Assembly: GCA_964458485.1 (NCBI GenBank)
Contig: CAYWJA010000014.1
Location: forward strand, 1-39,035
Direction: 5' to 3'
DNA: 39,035 bases
Origin: CAYWJA01 sp964458485
Lineage (GTDB): Bacteria; Patescibacteriota; Gracilibacteria; UM-FILTER-43-11
A program made the position numbers and the translations under genes. This document shows positions 7,422 to 14,696 of this stretch, piece by piece; positions within the stretch are counted from its first letter, which is position 1, and each line of letters begins with the position of its first letter. The notes under the pieces are model-generated. The model ran no database searches, had not been told where the DNA came from, and worked only from the letters and a program-made list of their open reading frames with translations.

Positions 7422-7757
7422 CTATTTTACGGATTTCAGCCACCCGCCCAGCATTCTCCCGATTTCTTCCGTCTGCTCCTGAATCTGAAATATTTTTGTT
7501 TCACTGACCAATTTTAATTCAAGAAAAAGCCTGAGTTTCAGCCGTGATACTTCAAGTTTTGCACTTGCCCGAATCAGATAACCGCTTTTTAGTGGTTTTG
7601 GTGCATTTTTTGCCATAATCAGGTTTTCCATACATTCCAGTGCGGAATTTTCAAGGCTCATCCCGATTGAATAAAGCCATCGTTTGGTCAGGCTATGATT
7701 AACCCCTACAATGCTTTTGTATACTTCATAAATTTTATTGATAATGGGTAATGACAT
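7422..7757 (-). CDS. avd: DGR accessory variability determinant (Avd-like four-helix protein)
   Basis: A 111-residue helical protein. It opens with SLPIINKIYEVYKSIV and ends with EQTEEIGRMLGGWLKSVK; the EIGRMLGGW(L/I)K ending is typical of Avd / four-helix-bundle proteins linked to DGRs. In Bordetella phage, Avd is a pentameric barrel that binds the RT and the template RNA. Basic residues (KNAPKPLKSGYLIRASAKLEVSRLKLR) could contact RNA. Unusually, it is on the strand opposite the TR and RT. Its ATG (7757) lies 14 bp inside the RT coding region and its stop is 24 bp from the TR. Any transcript running from the TR into the RT is therefore antisense to avd. Confidence 0.85.
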   Translation of the reverse strand: MSLPIINKIYEVYKSIVGVNHSLTKRWLYSIGMSLENSALECMENLIMAKNAPKPLKSGYLIRASAKLEVSRLKLRLFLELKLVSETKIFQIQEQTEEIGRMLGGWLKSVK

Positions 7758-8277
7758 AGACTTGGGATTAAAAAATATTTGGAAAAGCTGGTTTGCTTTT
7801 CGTAAGGGTAAAAGAGCGACAGGTAAATTGCATACGTTTCAGTATGATCTTGAGCAAAACCTGAAAAAACTTCATAAAATGCTCAATAACGGCACATACC
7901 GTCATGGCGGTTATACTCATTTTACTGTCTGCGATAACAAACGCCGCGAAATTGCGGTTGCCCCGATCCGTGATCGTATTGTCCACCGTCTTGTTTACGA
8001 TTATCTCGTTCCCGTTTTCGACAGAACCTTCATCTTCGATGCCTGGTCGTGCCGAAAAGGCAAGGGGCTTTTGGCATGTATTGAACGTACACAGATATTT
8101 CTCAGAAAGAACCCGCTGGCTTACGTCTGGCGAGCAGACATCAGAAAGTTCTTTGACAGTGTGAATCAGGAAATTCTGCTCAGGCTGGTTTTTCGTACAG
8201 TTAAGTGCCTCAAAGCACAATGGCTCATTCGTGAAGTAGTGAGTAGCTTTCAGACAGTTCAGAGAGAGAGCCTTTAG
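7744..8277 (+). CDS. DGR reverse transcriptase, N-terminal part (frame broken near 8261-8270)
   Basis: It encodes the fingers and first palm portion: LKNIWKSWFAFRKGKRATG, then FQYDLEQNLKKLHKML, YTHFTVCDNKRREIAVAPIRDRIVHRLVYDYL, and the first catalytic motif VWRADIRKFFDSV. The family spacing is normal up to LIREVVSSF. The frame then runs into TAG at 8275-8277, where the RT should continue into its QG/GN motif. That motif is present in the +1-shifted frame (next entry). ATG 7744 is preferred over TTG 7738. No Shine-Dalgarno sequence is seen and the start lies inside the head-to-head avd gene. Adding one AG unit to the (AG)5 tract at 8261-8270 would restore a single 332-residue RT. Confidence 0.9.
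   Translation: MGNDIDLGLKNIWKSWFAFRKGKRATGKLHTFQYDLEQNLKKLHKMLNNGTYRHGGYTHFTVCDNKRREIAVAPIRDRIVHRLVYDYLVPVFDRTFIFDAWSCRKGKGLLACIERTQIFLRKNPLAYVWRADIRKFFDSVNQEILLRLVFRTVKCLKAQWLIREVVSSFQTVQRESL
8261..8270 (+). repeat. (AG)5 dinucleotide tract at the RT frame break
   Basis: Five AG units lie exactly where the two halves of the RT change frame. Loss of one unit from (AG)6 explains the break. The tract could be a slippage mutation, a phase-variable switch, a programmed frameshift site or a sequencing/assembly error. Confidence 0.7.
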
Positions 8278-8290
8278 AGGTCTTTCTGGT

Positions 8291-8740
8291 ATGAGACAGG
8301 GTATGCCCATCGGTAACCTTACCAGTCAGATATTCGCTAATATCTACCTGAATGAACTGGATCGATTTGTGAAACATGAGCTGAAAGTTAAATATTATCT
8401 GCGTTACGGTGATGATTTTATACTGATTCATAATGATTTAAAAGAGTTAACCTGCTTTCGGGGAATCGTCATGCGTTTTCTATCTGATGAACTGAGACTA
8501 ACCGTAAATCCGAAAAACGACAAGATTCTGAAAGCTCTATACGGATTAAAGTTTTTAGGGAAGCTGATCTGGCCGGGAAATCGGAGGCTGAACAATCGTA
8601 ATATTCATAGAATACAAAAAAGATTATCTATTCGGAATGCCGGAAGTTATTACGGAATTGCCGGAAAACATGGTTATCATAAATTCAGTAATGAACTTGC
8701 ATGGCTTATCAAAGAATTACTGTATCCGGAAAATGAATAA
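8291..8740 (+). CDS. DGR reverse transcriptase, C-terminal part
   Basis: It holds the rest of the palm and the thumb: QGMPIGNLTSQIFANIYLNELDRFV, whose IGNLTSQ fits the DGR-specific (I/L/V)GxxxSQ motif in place of QGxxxSP of other RTs, then the catalytic YLRYGDDFILI box, LTVNPKND, and GLKFLGKLIWPGNRRL. The C-terminus HGYHKFSNELAWLIKELL is complete. The ATG at 8291 is probably not a real start; the same frame is open from 8244 and would be joined to the upstream half by a two-base change in the AG tract. Catalytic residues are intact, so decay, if any, is recent. Confidence 0.9.
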   Translation: MRQGMPIGNLTSQIFANIYLNELDRFVKHELKVKYYLRYGDDFILIHNDLKELTCFRGIVMRFLSDELRLTVNPKNDKILKALYGLKFLGKLIWPGNRRLNNRNIHRIQKRLSIRNAGSYYGIAGKHGYHKFSNELAWLIKELLYPENE

Positions 8741-8818
8741 TGTCTCATCAAAATATTAGAAAAAGAAAGTGGTGTATGTCCTACAACTTGTATTTATGCA
8801 AAACACCATAGTCTCTTC

Positions 8819-10345
8819 TCACCCCCACGCATCCGTCAGAATTTGATTCTGGAGATAAAACGCGTCCTCAACGGTGTTCATGCGCAGGCGGGCTATTTCC
8901 TGTGCTATCAGTTTTGTAATCAACAATGTTAGTGAGTCGATATTTTTAGAAAAGCGTTTATAAAGCGGATGATCGCGGTTAATAAAAATAACTCCGCTAT
9001 CCCACATTACAGGCGCATTATTTTCACCAAATTCTTCTGTCCTGCACACTACGCTGAACGAGCCTATCTGCATACGTCTTGCAACAACTTCTTTGCCAGT
9101 CAGGGTTTTTACGCGGACCCTTTTTGATGAACGGTCTTGTTGTTTTTTGGGTTGGTCGGTGGGTTGGGTATCCACATCACCATCCGTGGGACAGGCATGC
9201 CTGTCCCCTACAGCATTATCTGACGATTCTGCTGTATCGGCTGGTGTATCCTGATCCAACAATGATTCAATCCGTTCTTCATTGGATGGCTTTTTATCAG
9301 CCACAGGTGCCTGGGTTTCTGGTGCGAATTCGGGGTTCTTTTTTAGAGCCTTGCGTATGTGACTTAGGGCGTCTTTTAAAATATTATCCGCCTTTTTTTC
9401 CGCGCGTAAATTAACCTGTTTTTTTAGCTTTTTAATAATATCATTTAATTCCTGGCGCATTACACGGTTGAATTCACTGTATTGCGTATTATCCGTAATA
9501 AAACGGCTGCGATCACTTGTGATTTTCAGAAAATCAGCATGAATTTTCCCCATGAGCTTATTAGCGCCAAGCTGACTATATTCAAAACCGAATGTTTCAC
9601 GTTTTATAAAAACTTCATTTACATAACATTCAACCCCTTTTCCGTCGGCCTGTTGGGGAAAATTGGGGATAATTATCTCACCTCTGATTTCACCATATGT
9701 GGTCTGCCTTTTTATAGGAAATTTTTTCCCGGGAATAATACGTGCTTCAATTTGTTTTTCATTCAGATAAACATTAAAATTGGAGACCTGAAGCGGAATA
9801 CGCTCCCTTATAAAACGTTCTATATCAGGTAATGTCAGCTCTTTTTTTAAATTCTCCAATACAATAGTTGTGCCATCCCCGCGCATTGAATTGGACTTTG
9901 TAATATGAATAGGAATTTCCCACTCATCAAAAGCTTCCCAGAGGTTTCTGTCGAATGTCAGCTTGGCAGCAAAATTACCTTTTTGAGTTGAAATTGTAAA
10001 TACATCACATGCCGAAAGAGCTGCAAATTTACCAATACCAAATTCACCTATCCTGGTACGTCCGAATACAGGTGACTTTTTATTAAACTTTTTTTCCTGG
10101 GAGCCAATGTTAAAGTACTGCCTAAGCCCGCCTTCATCCATGCCGCTGCCATTATCCTTTATAGTAAGTGTATATGGAGCGAGTGTAATCCATATATGTG
10201 TGGCATCAGCATCATAAGCATTACTTACAAGTTCACGTATAAGCTCAAGGCTCTGACTATAAAGCCTTTCGCCTATTACAATCAAATGCGATTTATCAAC
10301 TGTTACGGCAACTTTTTTGGTTTTGATGAGACTTTTCTGATCCAT
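8819..10345 (-). CDS. GHKL (HSP90/MutL/histidine-kinase fold) ATPase
   Basis: A 508-residue protein. The Bergerat ATP-binding fold occupies residues 1-200: N-box ELIRELVSNAYDADAT, G1 DNGSGM, G2 GRTRIGEFGIGKFAAL, and a GTTIVL strand. A transducer-like middle domain follows, and the region after about 300 is helical and charged. The C-terminal half carries a low-complexity linker (about 355-415). In this linker, GDRHACPTDG is encoded by a perfect 20-bp palindrome (9188-9207) belonging to a repeat family also seen at 36447. No phosphoacceptor or receiver domain is seen, so this is not an ordinary sensor kinase. HSP90-like or MORC-like ATPases of this layout occur near defence and mobile loci, but the function here is unknown. 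Confidence 0.8.
   Translation of the reverse strand: MDQKSLIKTKKVAVTVDKSHLIVIGERLYSQSLELIRELVSNAYDADATHIWITLAPYTLTIKDNGSGMDEGGLRQYFNIGSQEKKFNKKSPVFGRTRIGEFGIGKFAALSACDVFTISTQKGNFAAKLTFDRNLWEAFDEWEIPIHITKSNSMRGDGTTIVLENLKKELTLPDIERFIRERIPLQVSNFNVYLNEKQIEARIIPGKKFPIKRQTTYGEIRGEIIIPNFPQQADGKGVECYVNEVFIKRETFGFEYSQLGANKLMGKIHADFLKITSDRSRFITDNTQYSEFNRVMRQELNDIIKKLKKQVNLRAEKKADNILKDALSHIRKALKKNPEFAPETQAPVADKKPSNEERIESLLDQDTPADTAESSDNAVGDRHACPTDGDVDTQPTDQPKKQQDRSSKRVRVKTLTGKEVVARRMQIGSFSVVCRTEEFGENNAPVMWDSGVIFINRDHPLYKRFSKNIDSLTLLITKLIAQEIARLRMNTVEDAFYLQNQILTDAWG
9188..9207. repeat. Palindromic element inside the GHKL ATPase gene
   Basis: GGGACAGGCATGCCTGTCCC is a perfect 20-bp palindrome followed by CTACAG. 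It matches the arm pattern TGTAGGGGAC...GTCCCCTACA of the intergenic palindrome at 36447-36478. It is in frame and adds residues around DRHACP within a low-complexity linker. Confidence 0.7.
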
Positions 10346-10432
10346 ATAAAATATTGAGGCTTGTTATTTTAACAATATGTTTACAAATATACAATACACA
10401 TATTGTTTAATCTTTGGTAGCTTTAAAATAGA

Positions 10433-10915
10433 TCAATTTGCCCTGTTAAGCTTTTTAACAGAATTATTTTCCACCAGAGATTTCATCTGAATGATTGCTA
10501 TTTGATTTAGTTTCGACAATCTTTCATTTTGTGTCAGTTTTTGCCGGATAAATTCTGCATTTAAACTTTCCAGATTTGCCATACACACTAATTGTCTTAC
10601 ATCCGCATAATCCCGAATATTACCTTTTTTGTTGGGATTTGCATCTCTCCACTGCTTGCCAGATAATATATAACCATTAGAACCAGATTCATTTTTAATG
10701 TTACGGAATTCAGTAACATTAAAATTTGAATTATGTATTTGTTCCCATAGTCCCATAAATTCAACAGTATATCGTGTACTTAGCCAATGTGAAATTACTA
10801 GACCTGTTTTCTCTTTATTTTTGAATTTTGCAATGTCTGTCAATGAAATAAAATCTCCCTCTTCTTGCGAGAAAAAGTTAATATTTATATTTTTAACCAT
10901 TAATTCCTTTTTCAT
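10433..10915 (-). CDS. KilA-N domain protein
   Basis: A 160-residue protein. DFISLTDIAKFKN, then LVISHWLSTRYTVEFMGLWEQIHNSNFN, EFRNIKNESGSNGYILSGKQW match the KilA-N DNA-binding domain of phage and viral proteins. The C-terminal part (VCMANLESLNAEFIRQKLTQNERLSKLNQIAIIQM) is helical. In phages such proteins are lytic-control or anti-repressor-like, but bacterial chromosomal copies are uncharacterised. It is driven by copy 2 of the 28-bp promoter/operator, the block used by the zinc-ribbon gene at 5252. It may belong, with the DGR and the GHKL gene, to an accessory island between about 5.3 and 10.9 kb. Confidence 0.85.
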   Translation of the reverse strand: MKKELMVKNININFFSQEEGDFISLTDIAKFKNKEKTGLVISHWLSTRYTVEFMGLWEQIHNSNFNVTEFRNIKNESGSNGYILSGKQWRDANPNKKGNIRDYADVRQLVCMANLESLNAEFIRQKLTQNERLSKLNQIAIIQMKSLVENNSVKKLNRAN

Positions 10916-10943
10916 GTAAAAAATAACTTAAATAATAAAGTAT

Positions 10944-10977
10944 ATTAATTATAGTAAACATTTGTTCACTTCACAAG
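10944..10977 (-). promoter_or_regulatory. Promoter with palindromic operator (copy 2 of the 28-bp shared block)
   Basis: On the minus strand TTGTGA is followed by the 17-nt spacer AGTGAACAAATGTTTAC and TATAAT. Positions 10944-10971 are identical to 5349-5376. The KilA-N ATG at 10915 is about 30 nt downstream. The -35 box overlaps the last codons of pdxT. Confidence 0.6.
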
Positions 10978-11579
10978 AGATTTTCACACATCCCTACAAA
11001 ATATTCATGAACCCGCGTATCATCTGTAAGCTCCGGATGGAATGATGTGACGAGCATATTTTTTTGGCGCATCATTACGATCTCACTCTTATATTTAGAC
11101 AAAACTTCGACACCTCGACTACGCTCGGTGCAGGCATTATCCGACAATTTGTCCAACTTCGGAGCTCTTATAAAAATCCCCTGAAAGCTTTCGATTTTCG
11201 AAGTTCGAATTTCGATTTTTAAATTGGCAGCAAAGCTGTCAATTTGTCTTCCATAAGCATTCCTATCCGCAACAATATCCATGACTTCTAAAGTCGGTGG
11301 TGGATTTTTACCAACTACCTTTTTAGCCAGCAAAATTGCACCTGTGCATGTACCCCAAACAGGCATACCTTCTTTAATCTGTTTTTTTAATTTATTAAAT
11401 AATTTAAAACGCCTAAGTAACTTACTTTGAGCTGTACTTTCGCCGCCTGGTAGTATTATTCCGTCTAAATTCTTCATGCCATCTGGTAATCGGACTTCGA
11501 CAACTTGAACTCCGAGCTTTTCAAGATTTCGCTTGTGTTCGATGACAGAGCCTTGGATTGCTAATATTCCTATATTCAT
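10971..11579 (-). CDS. pdxT: Pyridoxal 5'-phosphate synthase glutaminase subunit PdxT
   Basis: About 202 residues from the ATG at 11579 (MNIGILAIQGS, the usual PdxT N-terminus). An earlier ATG at 11591 lies inside a palindromic repeat and is less likely. The enzyme hydrolyses glutamine and channels ammonia to PdxS for PLP synthesis from ribose 5-phosphate and glyceraldehyde 3-phosphate. Visible landmarks are LPGGESTA, nucleophile Cys in VWGTCTGAILLA, and the His-Glu pair in SFHPELTDD. An unusual in-frame stretch, NACTERSRGVE, sits between FIRAPKLDKLSD and VLSKYK where the family has none; the DNA there (11111-11135) is a palindromic-type repeat. The catalytic triad is intact. It lies downstream of pdxS on the same strand. 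Confidence 0.93.
   Translation of the reverse strand: MNIGILAIQGSVIEHKRNLEKLGVQVVEVRLPDGMKNLDGIILPGGESTAQSKLLRRFKLFNKLKKQIKEGMPVWGTCTGAILLAKKVVGKNPPPTLEVMDIVADRNAYGRQIDSFAANLKIEIRTSKIESFQGIFIRAPKLDKLSDNACTERSRGVEVLSKYKSEIVMMRQKNMLVTSFHPELTDDTRVHEYFVGMCENLL
11111..11135. repeat. Repeat segment inserted in frame in pdxT
   Basis: CACCTCGACTACGCTCGGTG followed by CAGGC encodes the ACTERSRGV insert on the minus strand. GC and codon use differ from the surrounding gene. Similar G+C-rich palindromic units occur between genes, for example around 34776-34815. Confidence 0.6.
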
Positions 11580-11586
11580 ACCGTTT

Positions 11587-11612
11587 GTCATCCCGCACTT
11601 GATGCGGGATCC
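11587..11612. repeat. Palindromic repeat, left member of an inverted pair
   Basis: GTCATCCCGCACTTGATGCG continues to GGATCC; CCCGCA and TGCGGG form an internal hairpin. The 26 bp are exactly the reverse complement of 11740-11765. Confidence 0.85.
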
Positions 11613-11739
11613 AGTAACAAAGTAATTGTATTATGTCTCATTTACATATGCTCAGACAATCTGAATTTGCGAATAATGTCGCAATATCAGTAAATTGGAT
11701 AATTAGCAAAAGAGATATACAATTATAAATTAATCATAT

Positions 11740-11765
11740 GGATCCCGCATCAAGTGCGGGATGAC
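11740..11765. repeat. Palindromic repeat, right member of an inverted pair
   Basis: Exact inverted copy of 11587-11612 after 127 bp of AT-rich spacer. Together they make a 179-bp MITE-like or REP-pair element between pdxS and pdxT. Confidence 0.85.
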
Positions 11766-11788
11766 AACGGGGTAATCAGAAATAGCAA

Positions 11789-12658
11789 TTACCATCCCCT
11801 CTCTGCCAACTTTACCTCCAAATCCTCAATCTGAAGTGAATCCATAGCAGAACCAAGATTTTCAGACACCTTCGCAAGTATATCTGGTTTATTAAAATTC
11901 ATTGTTGCATCTACAATTGCTTTTGCCATTTTTTGTGGATTTTCGGATTTAAATATTCCGGAACCAACAAACACACCATCACATCCAAGTTGCATCATCA
12001 TAGCTGCGTCTGCTGGTGTTGCAATGCCGCCAGCAGCGAAATTCACGACAGTCAGCCGCCCTAATTTTTTAGTTTCTTTTATAAGATCAAGCGGTACTCG
12101 CATCATTTGTGCAATATTTTTCAGTTCTTTTGCAGACATTCCTTTTAATGCATCAATTTCCCATTGGATATTCTTCCAATGACGTACTGCTTCAATTACA
12201 TTCCCAGTCCCCGCCTCACCTTTTGTGCGAATCATACATGCACCTTCATCAATTCTGCGAAGCGCTTCACCAAGATTGGTTGCTCCACATACAAAAGGAA
12301 TTTTGAATTTACTTTTGTCTACATGTTCAAACGGATCTGCCGGGGTTAAAACTTCACTTTCATCAATGTAATCAACACCCAATGATTCAATAATTTGTGC
12401 TTCTACAAAATGTCCAATCCTCACTTTTGCCATTACAGGTATACTTGCAGCCTTAATTATTCCTTTAATTAATTTTGGGTCACTCATACGTGCAACACCT
12501 CCGGATTTGCGTATATCAGACGGCACCCTTTCAAGTGCCATAACAGCAACCGCACCTGCATCTTCTGCAATTTTTGCATGCTCTGCATTTACAACATCCA
12601 TTATCACTCCGCCCTTAAGCATTTGAGCTAATCCTTTATTAAGTTTTTGTTTATCCAT
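11789..12658 (-). CDS. pdxS: Pyridoxal 5'-phosphate synthase subunit PdxS
   Basis: A 289-residue TIM-barrel enzyme, full length for the family. It condenses ribose 5-phosphate, glyceraldehyde 3-phosphate and PdxT-derived ammonia into PLP. Visible catalytic residues are Asp 21 in GGVIMDVV, Lys 78 in PVMAKVRIGH, and Lys 146 in IRTKGEAGTGN. The phosphate-binding FAAGGIATPADAA and GCDGVFVGSGIFKS are present. It is the upstream gene of the pdxS-pdxT pair, but the two are separated by a 179-bp inverted-repeat element. No clear promoter was found in the AT-rich 12659-12896 stretch. Confidence 0.97.
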   Translation of the reverse strand: MDKQKLNKGLAQMLKGGVIMDVVNAEHAKIAEDAGAVAVMALERVPSDIRKSGGVARMSDPKLIKGIIKAASIPVMAKVRIGHFVEAQIIESLGVDYIDESEVLTPADPFEHVDKSKFKIPFVCGATNLGEALRRIDEGACMIRTKGEAGTGNVIEAVRHWKNIQWEIDALKGMSAKELKNIAQMMRVPLDLIKETKKLGRLTVVNFAAGGIATPADAAMMMQLGCDGVFVGSGIFKSENPQKMAKAIVDATMNFNKPDILAKVSENLGSAMDSLQIEDLEVKLAERGW

Positions 12659-12896
12659 AATTGATCAGTTTTTAGTTTATAGTTTTTAATTCTTATTTAA
12701 ACTTACTATTTCGTTTACTAAATAAAAACTAAAAATTAAAAAATAGAAACTGAAGATGTGAGTCGATTCTATCCCACACAGCAAAAAAATTCAATTTATA
12801 ATTTACAATTAAATTAAATCAATAACCAAATATAAAATTGACTACCAAAGACTAGCATAATAAGTTATATTCATCTGCCTAAAGTAATAAAATCTC

Positions 12897-13634
12897 ATGC
12901 CAACAATTTTAGAAGAAGATTTCAAAGCAGTTTCTGAATTATCAGATGACGAGCTTATCGACGGTCGTGCAACACCGCAGGCAGTTGATGAATTTTTTGG
13001 TGATAATGAACATTTTAAAACTGCTAATGCACATATTATACGGGCATTAAAACAAATAGCCGAAGTGCAACAGAGTGCAATAGAATCCTACAGACAAGCA
13101 ATCTTGGCAATTGATATAGAAGAGGGATTTCCACATGGAATCTCAATGCATGACCGCAAAAGAAAAGAACGTCTTAAAGAATTTTTGAAACAAAATCAGT
13201 TAAAAATAATTGATAATTTAATAATTATCGCCAGAAGACGAACTTCGTTTTGGCTATTTGGGCGATTGCTAGAAAAAAGATCAAGAGAAGTAATATCTAT
13301 AAGTCATGATACTTTTTCTTTAGGCATAAGAGAAGAAGGTGTAACAAAGACTTTGCCGATTATAGGTAAAATATTTGGACCATCCGGTATTGGACTGGAT
13401 GTTGTGGATCATCCAAATATGTTAAAAATCGCAGATAATAATATTAAATTACATTATAATCCCAATCAAATTGCTCCTATTCCAGGTGATGGTCGTTATA
13501 TCCATGAAGGCTTACGTATTAATAACCCATCCGGATCAAGATTGCAGGATCTAATTAGTTCAGCAGGACAAGATATAAAAGAGATACATGGAAGTATTAG
13601 AGAGGTTATGAATTATATATATAAGTTGGCTTAA
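12897..13634 (+). CDS. Hypothetical protein
   Basis: A 245-residue soluble protein I do not recognise. It begins with an acidic segment (EEDFKAVSELSDDELIDGRATP), followed by helices to about residue 125, including a basic stretch (ARRRTSFWLFGRLLEKRSRE). The second half is beta-like and glycine-rich, ending in a helix. No signal peptide, membrane segment or known catalytic motif is seen. It is flanked by the AT-rich spacer after pdxS and a promoter for a 47-residue ORF. Confidence 0.75.
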   Translation: MPTILEEDFKAVSELSDDELIDGRATPQAVDEFFGDNEHFKTANAHIIRALKQIAEVQQSAIESYRQAILAIDIEEGFPHGISMHDRKRKERLKEFLKQNQLKIIDNLIIIARRRTSFWLFGRLLEKRSREVISISHDTFSLGIREEGVTKTLPIIGKIFGPSGIGLDVVDHPNMLKIADNNIKLHYNPNQIAPIPGDGRYIHEGLRINNPSGSRLQDLISSAGQDIKEIHGSIREVMNYIYKLA

Positions 13635-13680
13635 TTAGATATCTGTCTACAGTTTTTGTATTTTGAGGGCTGTATAAGAC

Positions 13681-13709
13681 TTGGAATTTGAAAAATTATA
13701 TGCTATAAT
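13681..13709 (+). promoter_or_regulatory. Promoter for a 47-codon ORF
   Basis: TTGGAA (13681-13686), 17 nt, TATAAT (13704-13709), then an ATG at 13734. Confidence 0.5.
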
Positions 13710-13733
13710 ATTTAGAAATATTAATTTTTTACT

Positions 13734-13877
13734 ATGGCCAGGTTAAGCACAGATTACGTACCGGATAATCAAAATAAGATACTGCTTCAGCAGATGGTAT
13801 ATGAATATGATGCAGAACCATATGAATCTACTTATAGTATGTTGTTAGATAATATTGACTTGTGGGGTGTAATGTGA
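13734..13877 (+). CDS. Small hypothetical protein (47 residues)
   Basis: The ORF reads MARLSTDYVPDNQNKILLQQ then MVYEYDAEPYESTYSMLLDN and ends WGVM before TGA. It is supported mainly by a good promoter 25 nt upstream and acidic, soluble composition like its neighbours. No family is recognised. The start has no Shine-Dalgarno sequence, like most genes here. Confidence 0.45.
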   Translation: MARLSTDYVPDNQNKILLQQMVYEYDAEPYESTYSMLLDNIDLWGVM

Positions 13878-13961
13878 TAAGATTTAGTCCAATTAACTAA
13901 TAATTATGAGTCTATTCTGGGTTATAATTCTAAGCATAGCAATCTCATACCATTTATATCA

Positions 13962-14606
13962 TTAGTTTTTCTTTGCTTCATCTCCTAAGGTTTTAGCAGC
14001 TTTTTTTATTTGCCCTTCGGTCATCCCAGCCTTACCTGATGTTTCCATATCCTTTTGCAACTTCCTCCCACTATCTCTTATAATTGTATTCATTTCTCTT
14101 TTTAACGCACCCTTTTTGGCTGGTGGTAATTGCTTGCCTGATGCCTTTTCTACGTCTTTAATAAACTTATTAAATTCTGCTGAAGGGAAGTTCACTGCGT
14201 TATTTGTCTCTATCAATTTAGCTCTATTCTCTTTTATCCATTCAATGAACTTATCCACTCGTGGGAGTACCTTGACTGATTGTTTTTTACCAAACATTGA
14301 TTCTATTTTACCGATTAATTTAGCACTAACAGCCCTTGTTGATTCCATAAATAAAGCTTTTTTACCAGCATATAGAAGGGGATTGTTACCAACTAATATA
14401 GCATCTATGATACCGAACCCATCTACTTTCTCAGGAGCCATTTTAATTAAAATGTTTTTTGCTAATTGCCTTTCTCTTTGTAGTAGTGCTGCTGCATCTT
14501 TTATAGATTGTGACCCTTCTTTCTCCAATGTTTCCATCAAGAAGCCACGCAATCTCTTGTTTCTATTTGTTGCTATTTTTACCTTTTTACCAGCCTTCTC
14601 GCTCAT
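13962..14606 (-). CDS. Hypothetical basic protein
   Basis: A 214-residue Lys-rich, largely helical protein (MSEKAGKKVKIATNRNKRLRG ... KKAAKTLGDEAKKN). The centre holds one more hydrophobic patch (DGFGIIDAILVGNNPLLYAG). There is no signal peptide or known motif. High positive charge allows nucleic-acid binding, but nothing in the sequence proves it. It lies downstream of the BT1 transporter on the same strand, separated by a short GTCGTC-type repeat zone (14628-14696). Confidence 0.75.
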   Translation of the reverse strand: MSEKAGKKVKIATNRNKRLRGFLMETLEKEGSQSIKDAAALLQRERQLAKNILIKMAPEKVDGFGIIDAILVGNNPLLYAGKKALFMESTRAVSAKLIGKIESMFGKKQSVKVLPRVDKFIEWIKENRAKLIETNNAVNFPSAEFNKFIKDVEKASGKQLPPAKKGALKREMNTIIRDSGRKLQKDMETSGKAGMTEGQIKKAAKTLGDEAKKN

Positions 14607-14627
14607 ATAATTAAACTTTGTTGTTCA

Positions 14628-14696
14628 TAAGACGTCAGCATTCAGTCGTCAGGCGTCAGTCTATAATAATACTTACGTCTGTCGTCTGTCGTCTGA
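14628..14696. repeat. Short GTCGTC/CGTCTG iterated repeat zone
   Basis: Several CGTCAG and TCGTCTG units occur in opposite orientations (GACGTCAGCATTCAGTCGTC and, after an AT spacer, CGTCTGTCGTCTGTCGTCTG). They can form a hairpin in the gap between two minus-strand genes and reach the last codons of the transporter gene. Confidence 0.45.

Noticed and set aside
7768..8310. 180-codon minus-strand ORF opposite the RT
   Set aside because: It is a shadow of the RT coding frame with no family resemblance, unlike the avd frame next to it.
13906..13965. 19-codon hydrophobic ORF (MSLFWVIILSIAISYHLYH)
   Set aside because: Could be a tiny membrane peptide, but it has no promoter or start signal of its own and is within chance expectation.
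14628..14696. Possible CRISPR-like repeats (GTCGTCTG units)
   Set aside because: Units are 6-8 bp, in both orientations and without spacers of regular length; no cas genes are present.
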